A DNA stretch of 64,000 nucleotides from HGM04593 sp045631205 (GCA_045631205.1 JAZQUI010000036.1:72160-136159); one strand, 5' to 3'; positions 18,773 to 28,148 are shown, counted from the first letter of the stretch. Numbers and translations are program-made. The notes: a model not told the origin generated them from the sequence alone.

Positions 18773-19645
18773 TTATTGTTTGTTCTTGTATTTTAGAATT
18801 TCCTGTTTGCAGTTCTCCATCAACCACTTTGGAGTGGATGTTGCACCGCAGATTCCTATGCTTTCGACATTGTCGGTAAGGGAGAAATCTATCTCAGTCG
18901 GGCTCTCTATCTGGTGGGCATTAGGGTTGACGCGCTTGCATTCATTGAAGAGAATTTTGCCGTTTGAACTTTTGCGTCCGCAGACAAAGAATATAAGTTG
19001 GTGGCTTTTGGCAAACTCGCCAATACCACTCATACGGTTTGCAACCTGGCGACAAACAGTGTCGAAGGACTCTGTTTTTTTGTCACTTTCAATGCGTTGC
19101 TCTATTGCCTCCACAATCTGCTTGTAGCCTTCGAGCGATTTTGTTGTCTGTGAATAAATATAGGTGTTTTTGTTGCTTGCCACCTTCTCTATCTGCGAGG
19201 GGTTTTCCACAACTATGGCTTCGCCGTGTGTCTGCCCCACAAGGCCTAAAACCTCAGCGTGTCCCGCTTGTCCGTGTATGATTATCTGACGCTCTTCTCC
19301 TTCTGTACTTTGCCACTTTTGCTTTATGCGTTGCTGTAATTTAAGCACCACAGGACAGGTTGCATCTATAAGTTCCAAATTGTTGCGACGGGCGGTCTCG
19401 TAGGTTGCGGGAGGCTCTCCGTGGGCGCGCAATAGAACTTTTGCATTGTGTAGTGTTTCGAAGGTTGCATGGTCAATGGTTATCAGGCCAAGTTTTTTGA
19501 GTCTGTCGCATTCTATGCCATTGTGTACAATGTCGCCCAAGCAGTAGAGGATGCTGCCTTTTTGCAACTCCTCTTCGGCTTTTTGTATGGCGGTTGTCAC
19601 TCCGAAACAAAAACCTGAATGTTCGTCAATTTCAATTTTAAGCAT
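18773..19645 (-). CDS. ispH: 4-hydroxy-3-methylbut-2-enyl diphosphate reductase
   Basis: 290 residues. The three Fe-S ligand cysteines lie in HSGFCFGV (N-terminus), DATCPVV (about 95) and GICGATSTP (near the C-terminus). The start is the ATG at 19645, which overlaps the cmk stop as TAATG; an upstream in-frame extension to 19681 would run into cmk. The enzyme makes IPP and DMAPP in the last step of the MEP isoprenoid pathway. Order cmk-ispH on the minus strand, likely co-transcribed. Confidence 0.95.
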   Translation of the reverse strand: MLKIEIDEHSGFCFGVTTAIQKAEEELQKGSILYCLGDIVHNGIECDRLKKLGLITIDHATFETLHNAKVLLRAHGEPPATYETARRNNLELIDATCPVVLKLQQRIKQKWQSTEGEERQIIIHGQAGHAEVLGLVGQTHGEAIVVENPSQIEKVASNKNTYIYSQTTKSLEGYKQIVEAIEQRIESDKKTESFDTVCRQVANRMSGIGEFAKSHQLIFFVCGRKSSNGKILFNECKRVNPNAHQIESPTEIDFSLTDNVESIGICGATSTPKWLMENCKQEILKYKNKQ

Positions 19646-20331
19646 TATCGTGTGTGTGCAATGAATTGTTCTTTTAGCCATGCTTCCTGCTCTTCACGTG
19701 TCATGTTGCTGTTGTCGAGCAAGAGTGCGTCGTCAGCTCTTTTAAGCGGGCTTACTTCGCGTGTCTGGTCTATGTGGTCGCGTTGTAGAACATTGTCGAG
19801 AATTTCCTGGAAATCGGGATTGTCTCCGCGTGCCTTCAATTCGTCGTAGCGGCGTTGAGCACGTACTTCGGCCGAAGCTGTAACAAATATTTTCATCTCG
19901 GCATCGGGGAATACTGTGGTGCCTATATCGCGACCGTCCATTACGATACCTTTTTGTTTGCCCATACGTCGTTGTTGCTCTACCATTTCGCTGCGTACAA
20001 AGTCAATGGCTGCCACGTGGCTTACCAATTGTGAAACTTCGAGGCTGCGTATTTCGTGCTCTACATTCTCTCCGTTAAGCAGTGTTATAGAGTTTTTTGT
20101 TTCCGGGTCGGCGGTAAATGTGATGTTTATCTCTCCCAATTGTTCGCGCAATTTGTCGGTGTCGATACTGCCATCGTTGATAAGTCCGTTGCGCAAGCAA
20201 TAGAGAGCTACGGCGCGGTACATAGCTCCGCTGTCAAAGTATAGATAACCTATGTTGCGGGCAAGAGATTTTGCCATCGTGCTTTTTCCGCAAGAGGAAA
20301 AACCGTCTATTGCAATAACTATCTTTTTCAT
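19645..20331 (-). CDS. cmk: Cytidylate kinase
   Basis: 228 residues, the usual size. The P-loop GFSSCGKST (about 9-17) is followed by YFDSGAMYRA, GRDIGTTVFPDA and the arginine-rich lid region RRYDEL, all diagnostic for bacterial Cmk. It phosphorylates CMP/dCMP. The stop codon overlaps the ispH start by one base. The PorQ-like gene lies just upstream on the same strand. Confidence 0.95.
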   Translation of the reverse strand: MKKIVIAIDGFSSCGKSTMAKSLARNIGYLYFDSGAMYRAVALYCLRNGLINDGSIDTDKLREQLGEINITFTADPETKNSITLLNGENVEHEIRSLEVSQLVSHVAAIDFVRSEMVEQQRRMGKQKGIVMDGRDIGTTVFPDAEMKIFVTASAEVRAQRRYDELKARGDNPDFQEILDNVLQRDHIDQTREVSPLKRADDALLLDNSNMTREEQEAWLKEQFIAHTR

Positions 20332-20340
20332 ATATATGCT

Positions 20341-21327
20341 TTAAAGTGTGTACGAAACGTTGAAGAGCAATGAATTTGACGATACATGGAGCTTGCTGTA
20401 TGAAATGCCGAACTTGAATTTGTTTATTCCTCCTCCGGCACCAATACTCAATCCGTCCCATTTGCTGTCCGATGTGGATAGTTCTTTTGTCATTCGGTAG
20501 TTGTATCCGATAGAGGCGTAGAAGCGCTCGCCCAAAAGTACGTCGGCGCCGAATGTGAAATGCTTCAGCAGTTTCTTGCTGAAACTGTCCTTGCTGCCGT
20601 CGGCGTTATAGAAATCGTCGTTGCTCCATTTATGCAGGTTGTTCATAGTTAGCGAGAGGCGTATGGGGGCGTTGCCCAATCTTTTTGTCACTCCCAGCAG
20701 AATGTCAAATGGCATTTTTTCGCTTTTATCTTCGAATGCTTTTACCTGTGCACCAAGGTTTTTGAAAACCAAAGAGGCTGAAAGGTCACTTTCTTCATTG
20801 AAATAGTTGAGTCCCAGATCAATGCCCAAAGCTATTGAACTCATACTCTCATATTTTGAATATATGAATTTTGCAGCCACACCTCCGCTCCAATAGTCGC
20901 TCAGCAGGTAGCTGTATGTTGCAGCAAACTCCATATCTTTTGCCTTGAAGGTTCCGGTATATACATTATTCTCGTCGTACCCCTCAAATTGTCCATAATC
21001 GACATAACGCGCAATAATGGCACCGGCCGAACGCTCTCCAAACACTCTGCTGTATCCCACGCCGGCAACCTTGCTGTCGCTCATGTAGGTCATGTAGTTT
21101 AAGTTCAAGGTGTTGTGTGAAACATTTATCAAAAGTGCAGGGTTGTGTGCAGCAAGTGTGATATCGTCGTCAATTGTTGATATATTGGTTCCGCCAAGTG
21201 CTGCAACGTGTGCCGAATAGGGTAGGCGCAGGAAACCGAAGGCTGTCTCTCCGGTCTGTGCATTGACAGTGGTGAACTGCAATAGAAGTATCGTTGAGAT
21301 TATGAATAATTTAAGTTTTATCGTCAT
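20341..21327 (-). CDS. porQ: PorQ-like type IX secretion protein (PorV/PorQ family outer-membrane barrel)
   Basis: About 328 residues from the ATG at 21327, which gives a clean signal peptide ending TTVNAQ. The mature start TGETAFGFLRLPYSAHVAALGG and HNPALLINVSHNTLNLNYM match PorQ/PorV family proteins, FadL-like barrels needed for type IX secretion. A longer in-frame start at 21390 would add a Lys-rich, non-signal N-terminus and is less likely. cmk starts only 9 bases downstream. Its presence fits the short sorting-like tail on the melibiase-like protein at 28557-32870. Confidence 0.8.
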   Translation of the reverse strand: MTIKLKLFIISTILLLQFTTVNAQTGETAFGFLRLPYSAHVAALGGTNISTIDDDITLAAHNPALLINVSHNTLNLNYMTYMSDSKVAGVGYSRVFGERSAGAIIARYVDYGQFEGYDENNVYTGTFKAKDMEFAATYSYLLSDYWSGGVAAKFIYSKYESMSSIALGIDLGLNYFNEESDLSASLVFKNLGAQVKAFEDKSEKMPFDILLGVTKRLGNAPIRLSLTMNNLHKWSNDDFYNADGSKDSFSKKLLKHFTFGADVLLGERFYASIGYNYRMTKELSTSDSKWDGLSIGAGGGINKFKFGISYSKLHVSSNSLLFNVSYTL

Positions 21328-21528
21328 CTTTTGCGATGTATTGTTTTTGCGAAGATAATGCTTTTTTTCTTCTTTTTTATAGTGCTGCATAAAATAATTG
21401 ATTGTAAAATCACGTTTACTCTTATAAAATAACTGAAAAAAGTGCCGTTTATGATGTATTGGGAAAATAAAATATGTATAAAATAAAAAAAAAGATGTTT
21501 TAAAACGTGTGTATTGAAAAATATTGTT

Positions 21529-21536
21529 TAAATTTG
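21529..21536 (+). promoter_or_regulatory. -7 element TAAATTTG upstream of the TonB gene
   Basis: A perfect TAnnTTTG 33 bases before the TonB start codon. The -33 element is not clear. Confidence 0.4.
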
Positions 21537-21568
21537 CCCATTAGAAAATAAACAAAAAAAATACCATA

Positions 21569-22297
21569 ATGAGTACAACAACAAAACAGGGAAATGAGCG
21601 CGAACTTCTTGAAGTGAAGAAGAGCGCGAAGGCGAACCTTGAACAACACAAGACAACTTGGTTGCTTATCGGTTATATTCTTGTGTTAGCGATTCTATTC
21701 GTGGCTTTTGAGTGGACTGCCACCGAGAAAAAACATTCAGGTGAAATTGTAAGCGCCGGTATTCTTTTGGAAGAAGAGATTATGGTGCCCATCACTATGC
21801 CCGAGAAAAAGGTAGTTCCCCCTCCTCCCCAGGCAAAGCAGATTACCGAGATTTTGGAGATTGTGGATGACGAGGCCGAGATTGAGGAGAGTGAGCTTGC
21901 TTCAGTAGAGGAGACCGGTGAGGTTGTAGAGATTGCCGATGTGGGTAATGTTGTAGTAGAGGATATCCCTGAGGAGGAACCTATTCTGCAAGTTGTAGAG
22001 CAGATGCCCGAGTTCCCCGGTGGTATGAAGGCTTTGATGAAGTATCTTCAGGAAAACATAAACTATCCTCGTATCTCACGCGAGAACAACTCACAGGGTC
22101 GTGCTTTCATCAACTTCGTTGTAAACTCTGACGGTACAATCCAGGATGTTGAAGTTCTTAAGAGTTCAAGCGATATCTATCTCGACAAAGAGGCTTTGCG
22201 TGTGGTAAGTTCAATGCCTAAATGGAATCCCGGAAAGCAGGCTGGTAAAGCGGTACGCGTGCGCTTTACATTGCCGGTAACTTTCAAATTGAAATAA
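21569..22297 (+). CDS. TonB-type energy transducer
   Basis: 242 residues: a cytoplasmic N-terminus, one membrane helix (about 33-52, WLLIGYILVLAILFVAF), then an acidic periplasmic spacer with VVPPPPQAKQ and many Glu/Val. The C-terminal TonB domain (about 150-242) has PEFPGGMKALMKYLQENI, then GRAFINFVVNSDG and the terminal RFTLPVTFKLK strand. It couples the proton-motive force to TonB-dependent transport. It is monocistronic with a terminator at 22316-22350. Confidence 0.93.
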   Translation: MSTTTKQGNERELLEVKKSAKANLEQHKTTWLLIGYILVLAILFVAFEWTATEKKHSGEIVSAGILLEEEIMVPITMPEKKVVPPPPQAKQITEILEIVDDEAEIEESELASVEETGEVVEIADVGNVVVEDIPEEEPILQVVEQMPEFPGGMKALMKYLQENINYPRISRENNSQGRAFINFVVNSDGTIQDVEVLKSSSDIYLDKEALRVVSSMPKWNPGKQAGKAVRVRFTLPVTFKLK

Positions 22298-22315
22298 TAG
22301 ATAACAAAATAAAAG

Positions 22316-22350
22316 AGAGGCTGCCGCTAATGTGTGTAGCCTCTTTTTTT
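22316..22350 (+). terminator. Intrinsic terminator after the TonB gene
   Basis: AGAGGCT pairs with AGCCTCT across a 15-base loop, followed by seven T. Confidence 0.8.
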
Positions 22351-22371
22351 AATAAATAGAAAAAGTGCATT

Positions 22372-23346
22372 ATGTATAATTGGGAAGAAGTAAGAGATAA
22401 AGTCAACGCTTTTGTTGATGGTCTTAAATTTGAACGTGAACCTTTGGAATTGTACAAACCTATTAGATATACGCTTGCGCAAAGTGGTAAACGTGTGCGT
22501 CCGGTGTTGTGCCTTATGGCATATAATCTATATAAGGATTGTATAGAAGAGGTGTTATACCCGGCAGTGGCTATGGAGACCTATCACAACTACACTCTTA
22601 TACACGACGATGTGATGGACCGTGCCGATATTCGTCGAGGCAAGCCCACTGTTTGTGCAAAGTGGGGCGACACAGCCGCTATTCTCTCCGGCGATACAAT
22701 GCTTGTACTTGCATACGAGTTCTTGGCTCACGCTCCTGCCGAGAAGTTGCCGGCTATGCTTGCATTGTTTACCGAAACAGCAAAAGAGGTGGGCGATGGT
22801 CAGCAGTACGATTTGGACTTTGAGAAACGCGATAATGTTGTCGAGGCTGAATATATGGAGATGATACGTCTCAAAACATCGGTACTCATTGCTGCTTCGT
22901 TGAAGATGGGTGGTATTGTTGCCGGTGCTGGTGAGAGTGACTTGGAAAACCTTTATGCCTATGGCGAGACTATGGGGCTTGCTTTCCAGTTGCAGGACGA
23001 TTTGCTCGATGTCTATGGTGATGCAGCTCTCTTCGGTAAGAAGATTGGCGGTGATATCCGTTGCAACAAGAAGACCTTTCTGCTTATAAAGGCGATGGAA
23101 CTTGCATCGCCCGAGCAACGTGCCGAAATGCTTGCGTGGATGGAAAATCCAGTTGCCGATGATGATGCGAAAGTTGCATATTTCACCTCGCTTTATACAT
23201 CACTTGGCGTAAAGGAGGTTTGCGAAAAACGCATAGCCGAACTTTTTGCAAAGTGTGATGCTTTCATTGAAAACCTTTCGGTGTCGGCCGAGAGAAAGGC
23301 AAATCTCAAAGCTTTTGCCGACTTTTTGCTTGCACGTAACCTTTAA
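22372..23346 (+). CDS. Polyprenyl (farnesyl/geranylgeranyl-type) diphosphate synthase
   Basis: 324 residues. The first Asp-rich motif IHDDVMDRADIRRGKPT (about 82-98) and the second QLQDDLLDVYGD (about 206-217) are intact, as is GKRVRP near 42. Soluble all-helical prenyltransferases of this type condense IPP onto allylic diphosphates; chain length cannot be read with confidence here. The gene starts a probable operon with the next genes through aroF/chorismate mutase and the ABC genes. Confidence 0.92.
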   Translation: MYNWEEVRDKVNAFVDGLKFEREPLELYKPIRYTLAQSGKRVRPVLCLMAYNLYKDCIEEVLYPAVAMETYHNYTLIHDDVMDRADIRRGKPTVCAKWGDTAAILSGDTMLVLAYEFLAHAPAEKLPAMLALFTETAKEVGDGQQYDLDFEKRDNVVEAEYMEMIRLKTSVLIAASLKMGGIVAGAGESDLENLYAYGETMGLAFQLQDDLLDVYGDAALFGKKIGGDIRCNKKTFLLIKAMELASPEQRAEMLAWMENPVADDDAKVAYFTSLYTSLGVKEVCEKRIAELFAKCDAFIENLSVSAERKANLKAFADFLLARNL

Positions 23347-23364
23347 TAAATATAATAAGGTATT

Positions 23365-24084
23365 ATGCCGTACAGACGACTGCCTAAAACAGACCAAGCT
23401 CGCATAAGAGCTTTGCGCACAGCTGTGGAGAGTTGTGTGCAGAATGGGGTGTTTACAAATGTGCTATCGCATAATACATATTACAAGGCGAAAACTTTTC
23501 TCGATAAGTTTTCGCGCGAAGTGGCAGTTTATAAACGCTGTGTTGCCGAGCAATCGACAAAACGCGGAAATGAAAAGTACGAGGCTGCGCTGAAACGTGC
23601 CCGAATGTATGTGTCGCACTTCATTCAGGTTTTAAGCATGGCCATTATGCGTGGTGAAATATCACGTGACAAGCGCTCTTATTACGGCCTGCCGAAAGAC
23701 GAGGATACGATTCCTAATCTCTTCTCGGAAGCAGCTGTGCTTGAATGGGGCGCAAAAATCATGGAGGGCGAAAAACGCCGTCAGGGTGAGGGTGGAGTTC
23801 CCATCTATAATCCCACAATGGGGCGTGTCTCGGTAGTTTACGAGATATTCAAGGAAATGTACGACAGGCAACAGTCGTTGCAACAGCGAACAGCCGAAGC
23901 GTTGCGTAATATTTCGGATATGCGTTTCGAGGGTGATGAAATTATTTTTGAAGCGTGGGGCGAGATAGAAAAATCATTCTCTTCGCTGACCGGGGAGAAA
24001 CGCATTGAAAAATGTGCCGAGTATGGTGTGATATATTATTATCGTACAGGTAAAGAACGAAAAGAGGGAAATGGCGATGAGTAG
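23365..24084 (+). CDS. Conserved protein of unknown function between a prenyl synthase and TatD
   Basis: 239 residues, no signal peptide or membrane helix, predicted largely helical, rich in Arg, Lys and Glu. Visible segments include SHNTYYKAKTFLDKFSREV, a basic helix ALKRARMYVSHFIQVLSMAI, and IYNPTMGRVSVVYEIF. I do not recognise a named domain. The last bases overlap the start of tatD (14 bases from 24071), implying co-translation. The length and clean reading frame argue for a real gene. A cytosolic structural or nucleic-acid-binding role is only a guess from its charge. Confidence 0.75.
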   Translation: MPYRRLPKTDQARIRALRTAVESCVQNGVFTNVLSHNTYYKAKTFLDKFSREVAVYKRCVAEQSTKRGNEKYEAALKRARMYVSHFIQVLSMAIMRGEISRDKRSYYGLPKDEDTIPNLFSEAAVLEWGAKIMEGEKRRQGEGGVPIYNPTMGRVSVVYEIFKEMYDRQQSLQQRTAEALRNISDMRFEGDEIIFEAWGEIEKSFSSLTGEKRIEKCAEYGVIYYYRTGKERKEGNGDE

Positions 24085-24859
24085 TTTTGTTGATACGCAT
24101 ACACATCTTTTTTGTGAAGAATTCGATACGGACAGGGCTGCTGCGGTGGAACGCGCCGTGGCGGCGGGTGTAACCCGTCTTTGTCTGCCGGCTATCAACA
24201 GAGCCTCTGTGCCTGCTCTTTTGGCTATGTGTGATGAGTTCCCAGGTATATGTTACCCTATGATTGGGTTGCATCCAACAGATGTTGCTCACGATTATAA
24301 AGAGGAGCTGTTTGAAATTGAGCGTATGCTTGTTGCTGATGACCGCTTTGTTGCAGTGGGCGAGGTTGGGCTCGATTTTTATTGGAGCGAAGAGTTTCGC
24401 AGTGAACAGATTGATGCTTTTGAAGCGCAGGTAGGTTGGGCACGTCGTGCGGGTCTGCCATTGGTTATTCACTCGCGCAATGCTTTCAAGGAACTTTCCG
24501 ATGTTATGGAGAATCATCGTTCCGACGCACTTTCGGGTGTGTTCCATTGTTTTTCGGGCAACGAAGAGGAGGCTGCTGAACTGCTCTCACACGAAGGGTT
24601 CTTTTTGGGTATCGGCGGTGTGTTGACATATAAAAAATCCTCCCTTCCACAGGTCTTGTCAAATGTGCCTCTGGAGCGTATTGTGCTTGAAACGGACTCT
24701 CCTTATTTACCTCCTGTGCCTTATCGTGGAAAACGTAACGAAAGTTCTTATATTCCTTATATAGCTGAAAAACTGGCGCAGATATATGGCTGCGCTGTTG
24801 AGTATGTGGCCGAAGTTACCACACGGAACGCTTTACTTCTCTTTCCCAAAATAGGATAA
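24071..24859 (+). CDS. tatD: TatD family metal-dependent hydrolase
   Basis: 262 residues. The metal ligands DTHTHL (near the N-terminus), GEVGLDFYW, VIHSRN, FHCFSG and LETDSPYL are all in place. TatD proteins are TIM-barrel DNases/hydrolases with proposed roles in DNA repair or turnover. A second ATG at 24077 is possible. The gene overlaps its upstream neighbour and is 2 bases from the DAHP synthase gene. Confidence 0.93.
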   Translation: MAMSSFVDTHTHLFCEEFDTDRAAAVERAVAAGVTRLCLPAINRASVPALLAMCDEFPGICYPMIGLHPTDVAHDYKEELFEIERMLVADDRFVAVGEVGLDFYWSEEFRSEQIDAFEAQVGWARRAGLPLVIHSRNAFKELSDVMENHRSDALSGVFHCFSGNEEEAAELLSHEGFFLGIGGVLTYKKSSLPQVLSNVPLERIVLETDSPYLPPVPYRGKRNESSYIPYIAEKLAQIYGCAVEYVAEVTTRNALLLFPKIG

Positions 24860-24861
24860 TT

Positions 24862-25935
24862 ATGAACATAAAGAATATAGACATATTCTCGGGTAAAAAC
24901 CGCCCGTTGGTTATTGCCGGCCCTTGCAGTGCCGAAAGTGAGGAGCAGGTGATTTCTGTTGCCTCTTCGTTGGCCGATGCCGGGGTGCAACTTTTTCGTG
25001 CCGGAATTTGGAAACCTCGTACACGCCCCGGTTGTTTTGAGGGTGTGGGTGCGCGTGGCCTTGAATGGCTGGCGCGTGTTAAAAAGGAGCTTGGGTTGCC
25101 GGTAACCACGGAGGTTGCAACGGCAGCGCACGTTGAGGCTGCTCTTGCTGCCGGCATTGATGTGTTGTGGGTGGGTGCGCGCACTGTAACAAACCCCTTT
25201 GCAGTGCAGGAAATAGCCGACGCTTTGCGTGGAGTTGATATACCGGTGCTTGTTAAGAATCCCGTTAATCCCGACCTTGAATTGTGGGTAGGTGCCATAG
25301 AGCGCCTCTATAATAGTGGCGTGTCGCGTTTGGGAGCTGTTCATCGTGGCTTTTCCTCTTATGGCGAAAAGTTATTCCGAAATTCTCCGCAGTGGCAATT
25401 GCCTTTGGAACTGAAAAATCGTTATCCGTTGTTACCTCTCATTTGTGATCCCAGCCACATTGCAGGTAAGCGTGAACTTGTACAGGGACTTTCGCAACAG
25501 GCTATGGATCTTAATTTCGATGGTCTTATGGTGGAGGTTCATACAACACCTTCTTGTGCTTTAAGCGATGCGCGTCAACAATTGACACCAGAGGAACTGC
25601 GTGCAATTCTCAAAGGGCTTGTGCATCGTTCGCTTTTGGCCGAGGGTGTTGATTTTGCAGCTTATCGCAAGAGAATAGATGCAATAGATGAAGAACTGGT
25701 TGCTCTCATTGCAAAGCGAATGGAAGTTGTCCGTGAAATTGGAACAATGAAAAAGGAGCGAGGAATTACGGTTTTTCAACCCTATCGCTATAAAGAGACA
25801 ATGGAGCGTTGTGCAGCATTGGGCACGGAGCATAACCTCACCGCAGAGGTTGTAAAAGATGTTTTTGAGGCTATACACTCGGAGAGTGTTCGTCAACAGC
25901 TTCAAATAGTAAATAAGAAAGTAATTGATGACTAA
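24862..25935 (+). CDS. Bifunctional DAHP synthase / chorismate mutase
   Basis: 357 residues in two domains. Residues 1-250 are a DAHP synthase of the AroF/KDOP-like type (IAGPCSAESEEQ, RAGIWKPRTRPG, LVKNPVNPD, CDPSHIAGKR). Residues 265-357 are a type II chorismate mutase (YRKRIDAIDEELVALIAKRM, then YRYKETMERC). The fusion is the usual Bacteroidota arrangement and couples entry into the shikimate pathway with the branch to Phe/Tyr. It overlaps the next gene by 8 bases. Confidence 0.93.
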   Translation: MNIKNIDIFSGKNRPLVIAGPCSAESEEQVISVASSLADAGVQLFRAGIWKPRTRPGCFEGVGARGLEWLARVKKELGLPVTTEVATAAHVEAALAAGIDVLWVGARTVTNPFAVQEIADALRGVDIPVLVKNPVNPDLELWVGAIERLYNSGVSRLGAVHRGFSSYGEKLFRNSPQWQLPLELKNRYPLLPLICDPSHIAGKRELVQGLSQQAMDLNFDGLMVEVHTTPSCALSDARQQLTPEELRAILKGLVHRSLLAEGVDFAAYRKRIDAIDEELVALIAKRMEVVREIGTMKKERGITVFQPYRYKETMERCAALGTEHNLTAEVVKDVFEAIHSESVRQQLQIVNKKVIDD

Positions 25936-27064
25936 ACTGCTTGCCATCAGGGTGTGGCTGTGTGCTACGTTTGTTTGCCTGTTTGTGCTTTCGTCGTGCA
26001 AGGGCGATGGGGTGGTGTGCGACTCTCTTGTTGGCGATACGATCGCGATGCGCCATTCCGCCTTGTTGCAGATGGTCGATTGCGACAGTTTCCTTGTTGC
26101 CGAAATAAAGAACCCATGGTGTGAGGGTGTATTGCATCGTTATGTGCTTGTGCCCGAAGGAGTTGAACTGCCAAATGGCGCTCCACGGGGAACTCTCCTG
26201 CGCACTCCGTTGAAGAGTGCTCTTCTTTTCTCATCAGTTCACGCATCTCTCTTTGAGGAACTTGGTTGTACAAATATAATAAAAGGTGTGTGCGATGCGC
26301 CTTATATATTTTCACGTCGTGTGCGTGAGGGTGTTGCCGTTGGTGATATCACAGATTGCGGCAGTTCGCTGGATGTTGATATTGAAAGGGTAGTGGAACT
26401 CTCTCCCGGCGCAATATTTGTTTTCCCGTATGAGAACGGAGGTTATGGAAAGCTCGAAAAGTTGAAATATCCCATTGTGGAGTGTGCTGAATATATGGAG
26501 ACTTCGCCTTTGGCTTCGGCCGAGTGGGTGCGTTTCTATGGGCGTTTGCTAGGGCTTGGTGTTGAGGCCGATTCGCTTTTCAATGCTGTGTGCGAGCGCT
26601 ACGAAAGGCTTGCTTCGCTTGTGGATGATCGTGACAAACGGCCAACTTTGATGTGCGAATTGAAGAGTGGCTCGGCTTGGTACGTTTCAACGGGTGAGAG
26701 TACTATGGGGCAGATGTACCGTGTGGCCGGCGCCGATTATCTCTTTGCCGATGGCAAGGGTAGCGGTTCGCGCCCTCTCTCCTTTGAAACTGTGCTTGCC
26801 CGTGCTGCAGATGCCGATTTCTGGCTCTTGAAATATAATGCACCGGTAGATAAAACCCGTGAATCCCTGCTCGGCGAGTACTCCGGTTATGCTCATTTCA
26901 AACCGTTTAAGGAAGGTGCAATATATGCGTGTAATACGGCGAAAAAGCCAATCTTTGAAGATGGTGCTTTTCGCCCCGACTTGTTACTTGCAGAACTTGT
27001 TGCAATCTTTCACCCTTCGCTGATGGGCGAATATAAATTGAACTATTATGAAAGGATGCCGTAA
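25928..27064 (+). CDS. ABC transporter substrate-binding lipoprotein (iron-siderophore/cobalamin type)
   Basis: 378 residues, lipoprotein signal with lipobox VLSSC (Cys about 24). The two-lobed class III fold is suggested by the N-lobe segment TPLKSALLFSSVHASLFEEL, the helical backbone and the C-lobe LKSGSAWYVSTGESTMGQM. This matches TroA/BtuF/FepB-like binding proteins for metal chelates or cobalamin. The start is the ATG at 25928 (an upstream TTG at 25925 is less likely). It overlaps the permease gene by 17 bases. The chelate itself cannot be deduced. Confidence 0.82.
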   Translation: MTKLLAIRVWLCATFVCLFVLSSCKGDGVVCDSLVGDTIAMRHSALLQMVDCDSFLVAEIKNPWCEGVLHRYVLVPEGVELPNGAPRGTLLRTPLKSALLFSSVHASLFEELGCTNIIKGVCDAPYIFSRRVREGVAVGDITDCGSSLDVDIERVVELSPGAIFVFPYENGGYGKLEKLKYPIVECAEYMETSPLASAEWVRFYGRLLGLGVEADSLFNAVCERYERLASLVDDRDKRPTLMCELKSGSAWYVSTGESTMGQMYRVAGADYLFADGKGSGSRPLSFETVLARAADADFWLLKYNAPVDKTRESLLGEYSGYAHFKPFKEGAIYACNTAKKPIFEDGAFRPDLLLAELVAIFHPSLMGEYKLNYYERMP

Positions 27065-28064
27065 TAGAAATATAGGTTTTCTTGTTGGTGGCGCAATGTT
27101 TTTGTTATTGCTTTTTCTTGCCAATATCTTTTTAGGGTCGGTTAGTGTGCCTTTTTCAGCGGTTGCCGATATTCTTGCAGGTGGTGATGGCGGTAATGAG
27201 GGGTGGAGGCTTATTGTTGTAGAGATGCGTTTGCCGCAGGCTGTTACGGCGTTGTTGGCGGGTATGTCGCTTGCGGTTGCAGGTTTGTTGTTGCAGACTT
27301 TCTTCAATAACCCGCTTGCGGGTCCCGAGGTGCTTGGCATAAACAGTGGTGCAGGTTTGGGCGTTGCTGTTGTGATGCTTCTGTTGCAGGGAATGGCGGG
27401 TGTTGGCGGGTATGTGGCTGCTTTTTCCGGCGCTTTTATTGGTGCTTTGCTTGTTATTGCAGTGGTGCTTTTTCTCTCCCGTTTGCTCTACAATAATATT
27501 TATCTGCTTATTGCGGGGCTTGCAATAAGCTATCTGGCTTCGTCGGTTATTTCCGTGCTCAATTATTTTTCAACGGCCGAGGGTGTACACTCCTATCTCA
27601 TTTGGGGTATGGGAGGTTTTGGCGGTGTGTCGCGTGAATTGTTGCCTTTGTTCTCTTTCTTGTTGCTTGTTTCGCTTGTTGCTGCATTGCTTCTTGTGAA
27701 ACCGCTTAATGTTCTTTTACTTGGTGATGCGTATGCCCGTAATCTTGGTGTTGATACAAAGCGTTTGCGCGGAGTTCTGTTGCTTATTGTTGGTATTATA
27801 ACAGCTACGGTTACAGCCTTTTGCGGCCCTGTTGCTTTTATAGGTCTTGCTGTGCCTCATATAGCTCGTCTAGTGGTAAACACCTCCAATCATCGCGTTT
27901 TGTTGCCCCTAACTCTTCTTTCGGGTGGCGTTGTTGCGCTTTTTTGTAATATCATCTGTCAGTTGCCTGGGGAAAATGGTCTTTTGCCCCTTGGTGCGGT
28001 GACTTCGCTGATTGGTGCTCCTGTGATAATTTATGTGGTGCTGAAAGAGAGATATAGGCATTGA
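27048..28064 (+). CDS. FecCD-family ABC transporter permease
   Basis: 338 residues with about 9-10 membrane helices. Typical family motifs are RLPQAVTALLAGMSLAVAG, NNPLAGPEVLGINSGAG and the ATPase-coupling loop GPVAFIGLAVPHIAR. It forms the inner-membrane channel for iron-siderophore, heme or cobalamin import with the preceding binding protein. No ATP-binding subunit follows, which is unusual for a btuF/btuC-like pair. The operon ends at a terminator at 28116-28144. Confidence 0.9.
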   Translation: MKGCRNRNIGFLVGGAMFLLLLFLANIFLGSVSVPFSAVADILAGGDGGNEGWRLIVVEMRLPQAVTALLAGMSLAVAGLLLQTFFNNPLAGPEVLGINSGAGLGVAVVMLLLQGMAGVGGYVAAFSGAFIGALLVIAVVLFLSRLLYNNIYLLIAGLAISYLASSVISVLNYFSTAEGVHSYLIWGMGGFGGVSRELLPLFSFLLLVSLVAALLLVKPLNVLLLGDAYARNLGVDTKRLRGVLLLIVGIITATVTAFCGPVAFIGLAVPHIARLVVNTSNHRVLLPLTLLSGGVVALFCNIICQLPGENGLLPLGAVTSLIGAPVIIYVVLKERYRH

Positions 28065-28115
28065 GCACCATTCTGCATCTTTGTAATCAATTCGTGTAAT
28101 TTCTTTAATTTTAAT

Positions 28116-28148
28116 AATTCCGCTTTGTTTTGCAAAGTGGAATTATTT
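28116..28148 (+). terminator. Intrinsic terminator of the permease operon
   Basis: A 12-bp stem (AATTCCGCTTTG with CAAAGTGGAATT, one G-U pair) and a 5-base loop. It overlaps the promoter of the following leader RNA. Confidence 0.75.
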
